Assembly: GCA_025963385.1 (NCBI GenBank)
Contig: JAOPUT010000287.1
Coordinates: 1 to 34,549, forward strand
DNA: 34,549 bases
From: Mycobacterium sp.
Lineage (GTDB): Bacteria; Actinomycetota; Actinomycetes; Mycobacteriales; Mycobacteriaceae
Reading direction: 5' to 3'
Of the stretch, positions 30,852-34,549 are shown piece by piece. The position numbers and the translations under genes were made by a program. Within the stretch, counting starts at the first letter, position 1. Each line of letters starts with the position of its first letter. Under the pieces are notes generated by a model. It saw only the letters and a program-made list of their open reading frames with translations. It was not told the origin of the DNA and did no database searches.

Positions 30852-33443
30852 ATGCACGCATCGGAGGCGTCCCAATCGGCGATCGGCGCCGTCCTGAAGA
30901 GGCTCGACAGCACCGAGACCGGGCTCTCGGACGTCGAGGCGCGGGCACGGCTGGACCGTTGCGGTCCGAACGCCGTCCGGACCCACAGGGTCAGTGCGCT
31001 TGCCGTGCTGCTGCGTCAGCTGCGCAGCGCTGTGCTCATCTTGCTGGCGGTGACCGCCGTGGTCTCGTCCGTCGTCGGAGATCCCCTACAGGCCGGGATC
31101 ATCGGCGCCATCCTCGCGGTGAGTATCGGATTGAGCTTCGTCAATGAGTACCGGGCCGAACGCGCGGCGGCGGCCCTGCACTCCGGCATCCGTCACTACG
31201 CCCGGGTGCGGCGCGACGGTCGGTTCGTCCAGTGCGAAGTCACGCACCTGGTGCCGGGCGACGTCGTCTCGCTCTCCCTCGGCGAGGTGGTGCCCGCCGA
31301 TGTCAAGCTGATGGAAACGCACGGACTGGAATGCAACGAGAGCGTCCTGACCGGCGAGTCGATACCCTCTGAGAAATGTGCTGCATCGATGAAAAGCGAT
31401 GCCAGTCAATCGGATTCGACGGACCTGGCCCTAATGGGGACGGTCGTCTCGGCCGGGGACGGGGTTGGCGTGGTGTACGCCACGGGGGCGTCGGCCATGT
31501 TCGGCGGCATCGCCGCGGGTCTTGGCGAGCGCCAACCCGAAACCGACTTCCAGTCGGGCTTGCGGCGATTCTCCTATCTGCTGCTGTGGGTGGCGATGAC
31601 GCTGACGGCGTTCATCCTGGTGGTCGGCCTGCTGCTGGGGCGCCCGCTGCTCGACTCTGCGCTGTTCGCCTTGGCCATTGCGGTGGGCATCACGCCGCAA
31701 CTGCTACCGGCCGTGGTCAGCACCAGCCTGGCCGCCGGGTCCCGCCGCCTGGCCAAGGTGCACGTCCTGGTCAAGCGACTGGTGTGCATCGAGGACCTAG
31801 GTGACGTGGACGTCCTCATCACCGACAAGACCGGCACGCTCACCGACGGTCACATCACCCTCATCGACGCGATCGATGCCGCGGGCGGCCACAGCGACGA
31901 GGTACTGCGGGCTGGACTTCTCGCCACTGATGATGAGTACACCCAGGCCGACGGACTCGGTGCCAACGCCCTGGACGCCGCTCTCGCTCAAGCGGCCGAC
32001 CCCGGTCTGACCGCCGGTACGCGTCGCGTCGCGGCGCTGCCGTTCGATCACACCCGACGCGCAGCGTCGGCCTTGATCGACGACGGCGGTGAACGATGGC
32101 TCATCGTCAAGGGGGCGCCCGAACAGGTGCTGGCGCGGTGCGTGGACGTGCCGACGGCGGCCACGACGACATTGGACGCCCAGTTCGCCGACGGACGCCG
32201 CGTCGTGGCGGTGGCCATCAAGGAAGCACCCTCGCTCTCCTCCATTACCGCCGCCGATGAGACGGGGCTCCGATTTCAGGGGTTTCTCTGCTTCGCCGAT
32301 GAACCGAAGGCCGAGGCCGCCGAATCGCTTCGCGCACTGGCCCGCCTGGGGATCGAGGTCAAGATCGCGACGGGGGACAATCCGCGGGTCGCGGAGAAGG
32401 TCTGCGCCGAGCTGGGTCTGGCGGTGAAGGGAACGATCACTGGCAGCGAACTGGACGTCATCGATGCCGACGACTACGCCCCCCTGGTCGCCGCCAATAC
32501 CATCTTCGCCAGGGTGTCTCCCGAGCAGAAGGCGCATCTGATCACCGCCGCCCGCAAGATCGGACGCTCGGTGGCATTCCTCGGAGACGGTGTGAACGAC
32601 GCCCTGGCGCTGCACGCCGCCGACGTCGGCATTTCAGTGGACACCGCCACAGACGTCGCCAAGGACGCCGCCGACGTGGTGCTCATGGAGAAGGATCTCG
32701 GGGTCCTGGTGGCCGGGGTCACGGAAGGTCGCCGCATCTTCGCCAACACCATCAAGTACGTATTGATGGGAACCTCAAGCAATTTCGGCAACATGTTCAG
32801 CGCTGCGGCCGCTTCCGCGGTGCTGCCATTCCTGCCGATGTTGCCCAGTCAGATCCTGCTCAACAATCTGCTCTACGACACCTCGCAGTTGGCCATCCCC
32901 ACCGACCGCGTAGACCCCGAACAACTGCGGGCACCCTCGCATTGGAACATCGCGTTCATCCGACGGTTCATGCTGACCTTCGGTCCGATCAGCTCTCTGT
33001 TCGACTTCCTCACGTTCGCGCTGATGCTCGGCGTATTGCACGCCGCGCCCGCAGAGTTCCGAACGGGTTGGTTCATCGAATCCTTGGCCACCCAGACGCT
33101 GATCATCGTCGCAATCCGGACGCGACGCGTTCCGTTCACCCGCAGCAGGCCCGGCGGATTACTCCTCGGCGCGGCAGTGGCAGTCGTGGTGGCCGGCATA
33201 GCGCTGATCTACTCGCCCGCGACTGCCGTGCTCGGATTCGCGCCGCTGCCGTGGTACTTCTTCGCCGCCCTGGCGGCGATGACGGTCGTCTACCTGGCCT
33301 TGGTCGAGGTCACCAAGAAGTACTTCTATCGAAGAGTCGAGGCCTTGGGCGTGAGCAGTCGGCGCACGCGCGGACGCACGCACCGCATCCACCGCCGGGC
33401 GGCGCGCTTCAGCCATCACGGTTCGCTGCCGCAGACGCCCTGA
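30852..33443 (+). CDS. mgtA: MgtA/MgtB-type (P3B) cation-transporting P-type ATPase
   Basis: This is 863 residues from ATG 30852 (MHASEASQSAIGAVLKRLDSTETGLSDVEARARL), with GAAGGGAG upstream; in-frame sequence before it is not needed. Motifs in order are LTGES (166-170), DKTGTLT with phosphorylated D325, KGAPEQVL, TGDNPRVAEKV, and FLGDGVNDALALHAADVGISVD. The segment SSNFGNMFSAAAASAVLPFLPMLPSQILLNNLLYDTSQLAIPTDRVD is diagnostic of the Mg2+ importing P3B group rather than the CtpF Ca2+-type ATPase of the M. tuberculosis DosR regulon. Ten membrane segments fit the pattern, and a basic His/Arg tail ends the protein. It would import Mg2+ using ATP; a DosR-like box is 280 bp upstream. Confidence 0.93.
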   Translation: MHASEASQSAIGAVLKRLDSTETGLSDVEARARLDRCGPNAVRTHRVSALAVLLRQLRSAVLILLAVTAVVSSVVGDPLQAGIIGAILAVSIGLSFVNEYRAERAAAALHSGIRHYARVRRDGRFVQCEVTHLVPGDVVSLSLGEVVPADVKLMETHGLECNESVLTGESIPSEKCAASMKSDASQSDSTDLALMGTVVSAGDGVGVVYATGASAMFGGIAAGLGERQPETDFQSGLRRFSYLLLWVAMTLTAFILVVGLLLGRPLLDSALFALAIAVGITPQLLPAVVSTSLAAGSRRLAKVHVLVKRLVCIEDLGDVDVLITDKTGTLTDGHITLIDAIDAAGGHSDEVLRAGLLATDDEYTQADGLGANALDAALAQAADPGLTAGTRRVAALPFDHTRRAASALIDDGGERWLIVKGAPEQVLARCVDVPTAATTTLDAQFADGRRVVAVAIKEAPSLSSITAADETGLRFQGFLCFADEPKAEAAESLRALARLGIEVKIATGDNPRVAEKVCAELGLAVKGTITGSELDVIDADDYAPLVAANTIFARVSPEQKAHLITAARKIGRSVAFLGDGVNDALALHAADVGISVDTATDVAKDAADVVLMEKDLGVLVAGVTEGRRIFANTIKYVLMGTSSNFGNMFSAAAASAVLPFLPMLPSQILLNNLLYDTSQLAIPTDRVDPEQLRAPSHWNIAFIRRFMLTFGPISSLFDFLTFALMLGVLHAAPAEFRTGWFIESLATQTLIIVAIRTRRVPFTRSRPGGLLLGAAVAVVVAGIALIYSPATAVLGFAPLPWYFFAALAAMTVVYLALVEVTKKYFYRRVEALGVSSRRTRGRTHRIHRRAARFSHHGSLPQTP

Positions 33444-33465
33444 CGCCGCCATCGCTGATGCCCAT

Positions 33466-33481
33466 CCGACGTTCGCGTCGG
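33466..33481. terminator. Hairpin with TTCG loop after the ATPase gene
   Basis: CCGACG-TTCG-CGTCGG is a perfect 6-bp stem with a TTCG tetraloop, 22 bp downstream of the ATPase stop. No T-run follows. A second short stem GCTCC/GGAGC lies at 33540-33554. These are likely to end the ATPase transcript ahead of the DUF1876 promoter. Confidence 0.4.
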
Positions 33482-33610
33482 CCCGTAAGCGGTGGACCAT
33501 GTGCGGGTGGTGCAGCTTGGATGCCGTTCGCTCCCCAAGGCTCCGTCTCGGAGCGTGGACGTCAGGTTCAACCTTCGGGCGACGGACCCCGGCCCGCTCC
33601 CCGCCGTGAT

Positions 33611-33630
33611 TTGGGGACCAATGACCCTGG
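33611..33630 (+). promoter_or_regulatory. Strong DosR-box-like site upstream of the second DUF1876 gene
   Basis: TTGGGGACCAATGACCCTGG matches the DosR consensus TTSGGGACTWWAGTCCCSAA at 14 of 20 positions, including the whole first half TTGGGGAC and the CCC of the second. It lies 63 bp upstream of the DUF1876 ATG. It is the best-matching site in this window. Confidence 0.65.
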
Positions 33631-33693
33631 CGCAGAATGGGTCGCATCAAGCACCGTGGGACTGCGCCACCACGACACACGAGGAGCAGATCG

Positions 33694-33969
33694 ATGAGCC
33701 ACGGGGACCACTACGAATCCAAGCACCACGTGAAGATCAAGGTTCGGCGCGACGACGAAAGATCAGTCGCGACTGCTCAGATGCGTTGGCGCCAAAACGA
33801 TCTCGTCGGGACAGGTGAAGCCGAACTCGGTCCGGATGATCGCTACCCCAAGCGGGTCGCCGACGAACTGGCGGTCGCACGTGCGCTCACGCACCTGACC
33901 AGGCAGCTGTTCGTGACGACCGCTGGTGACATCCAATCCGTGACGGGTGAGGAAGTGTCAGTTCGCTGA
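33694..33969 (+). CDS. DUF1876 (Rv1738/Rv2632c-family) protein, second copy
   Basis: The 91-residue protein starts MSHGDHYESKHHVKIKVRRDDERSVATAQMRWRQNDLVGTGEAELGPDDRYPKRVADELAVARALTHLTRQLF. It is clearly homologous to M. tuberculosis Rv1738 (94 residues) across its length, including the AxxRWxxxxLVGxGxAxLxPxDR and DELxVARALxxL patterns. Rv1738 is among the most strongly DosR-induced genes and has a hibernation-factor-like fold. A GAGGAG ribosome site seven bases before the ATG and a DosR-like box 63 bp upstream agree with that. It differs enough from the copy at 30188-30436 to be an old paralogue. Confidence 0.92.
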   Translation: MSHGDHYESKHHVKIKVRRDDERSVATAQMRWRQNDLVGTGEAELGPDDRYPKRVADELAVARALTHLTRQLFVTTAGDIQSVTGEEVSVR

Positions 33970-34311
33970 CCCGCCGGTGCGGGCGTCCCACGTCGCTTAC
34001 TACGACGAATGGGACTGCGAACTCGCCGAGTTCGTGGACAACGGTGGGTCCGCTCGCACAGACCCGAGATCACCGGACGATCGGGAAACGTGATCACCGT
34101 GACCGTGGAGTCCGCTGTGCCCCAGCGAATGACGTGCGAACTGCGCGGGGTGGCCAGGATTTCCGCGCACCCGATCCCGTTGACGCTCAATCGTTGTCGA
34201 CGGATCTTTGGCGGCGTATCGCGGACGAAACCCTTTGGGCCGCCATGTCGACGTCGCAGTCCGGGTTGGTTCGCGACCAGCCTCCGGCCACCTACCCCCA
34301 AGGAGTATGAA
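33970..34311. other. Intergenic region upstream of the last USP, no gene recognised
   Basis: This 342-bp stretch holds no frame with a ribosome site or family pattern. GGGACT at 34008-34013 could be half of a DosR box, but the second half is absent. An AAGGAG ribosome site at 34300-34305 belongs to the USP gene. Confidence 0.4.
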
Positions 34312-34549
34312 ATGTCCCTCCCAGCAGTGGATCACGGCATCACGGTTGCCGTCGACGGATCTCCCGCCGGCAGCGTCGCAGTCGACTGGGCCGCGCGCGA
34401 CGCAGCGATGCGCCGCGTTCCGCTGACCCTTGTCCACGTCCTGCCGGAGCCGATGGTCGGCATGTGGCCGGAACCCGCGTTGCTCAACGACTACTCCGCC
34501 TGGCGACAAGAACACGGCCATCAGATCCTCGGCGATGCCAGACATGTGG
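34312..34549 (+). CDS. Universal stress protein (partial, N-terminal part)
   Basis: ATG 34312, after AAGGAG seven bases upstream, opens MSLPAVDHGITVAVDGSPAGSVAVDWAARDAAMRRVPLTLVHVLPEP, the classic USP start: strand one, the V-D-G-S ATP loop, then W-A-A-R-D-A-A. The frame continues (MVGMWPEPALLNDYSAWRQEHGHQILGDARHV) and runs off the window after about 79 residues, so the nucleotide motif and any second domain are not visible. It is the fourth USP locus of the island if the two remnants are not counted as genes, and the N terminus resembles the DosR-regulated Rv2005c/Rv2623 type. Confidence 0.93.
   Translation, partial: MSLPAVDHGITVAVDGSPAGSVAVDWAARDAAMRRVPLTLVHVLPEPMVGMWPEPALLNDYSAWRQEHGHQILGDARHV

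Noticed and set aside
33999..34018. GGGACT at 34008 as a DosR box for the final USP
   Set aside because: Only the first half-site is present and the rest does not match; the distance to the start is about 300 bp.
1..34549. CRISPR arrays, tRNA or rRNA genes, insertion sequences, prophage genes
   Set aside because: No repeat-spacer pattern, no recognisable tRNA/rRNA sequence, and no transposase, integrase or phage structural protein was seen on reading both strands.

Overview
The window reads as chromosomal DNA of a mycobacterium, most likely a fast-growing Mycolicibacterium-type species. The DNA is GC-rich with strong GC3 bias, GTG and TTG starts are frequent, and several products closely resemble mycobacterial families: a near-identical DosR, a DosS/DosT-type haem sensor kinase, Rv3134c-like and other universal stress proteins (USPs), DUF1876 (Rv1738/Rv2632c) proteins, Acg-type nitroreductases, an Ltp/DUF35 pair and a two-domain FadE. 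All names come from reading the sequence; no database search was run.

Left part (1-13.8 kb): acyl-CoA and lipid catabolism. A plus-strand operon (1-4535) encodes the tail of a small protein, a nitroreductase-fold protein, a fused two-domain acyl-CoA dehydrogenase, an Ltp2-like thiolase-fold protein without the thiolase nucleophile, and a DUF35 partner with a degenerate zinc ribbon. A minus-strand operon (4545-7908) encodes a winged-helix protein, a pyruvate-phosphate-dikinase-like protein that stops before the PEP/pyruvate domain, and an aminoglycoside-phosphotransferase-fold kinase; a perfect 16-bp palindrome lies just upstream. A further minus-strand group (8000-11376) encodes a zinc-ribbon DUF35 protein, an acyl-CoA dehydrogenase and two SDR oxidoreductases. 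It is divergent from a 36-codon ORF and an AMP-forming acyl-CoA ligase (11513-13099). A TetR regulator follows.

Middle part (13.8-20.1 kb): mixed genes and decay. It holds a SAM methyltransferase of the mycobacterial LCM-like family, a broken ANTAR-domain gene, a mycobacterial conserved protein, an Orn/Lys/Arg-decarboxylase-type PLP enzyme, three small genes of unknown role, and an SDR gene carrying a single-base frameshift.

Right part (20.1-34.5 kb): a DosR-type dormancy (hypoxia/NO) island. It contains a DUF2156 (LPG-synthase C-terminal-like) membrane protein, a VIT-family transporter, a tandem USP with a DosS/T-like kinase, a zinc alcohol dehydrogenase, an Acg-type nitroreductase, dosR with its Rv3134c-like USP, two DUF1876 proteins, an MgtA-type P-type ATPase and a final partial USP. 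Four sites resemble the 20-bp DosR box, and each lies upstream of an island gene. The kinase gene is separated from dosR by about 3 kb of oppositely oriented metabolic genes. Two truncated or frameshifted USP remnants show that the island has been rearranging. The expected logic is that the haem GAF kinase senses low O2 or NO and phosphorylates DosR at D54. DosR then activates the stress proteins, nitroreductase, ribosome-associated-type DUF1876 proteins and cation ATPase through the boxes.
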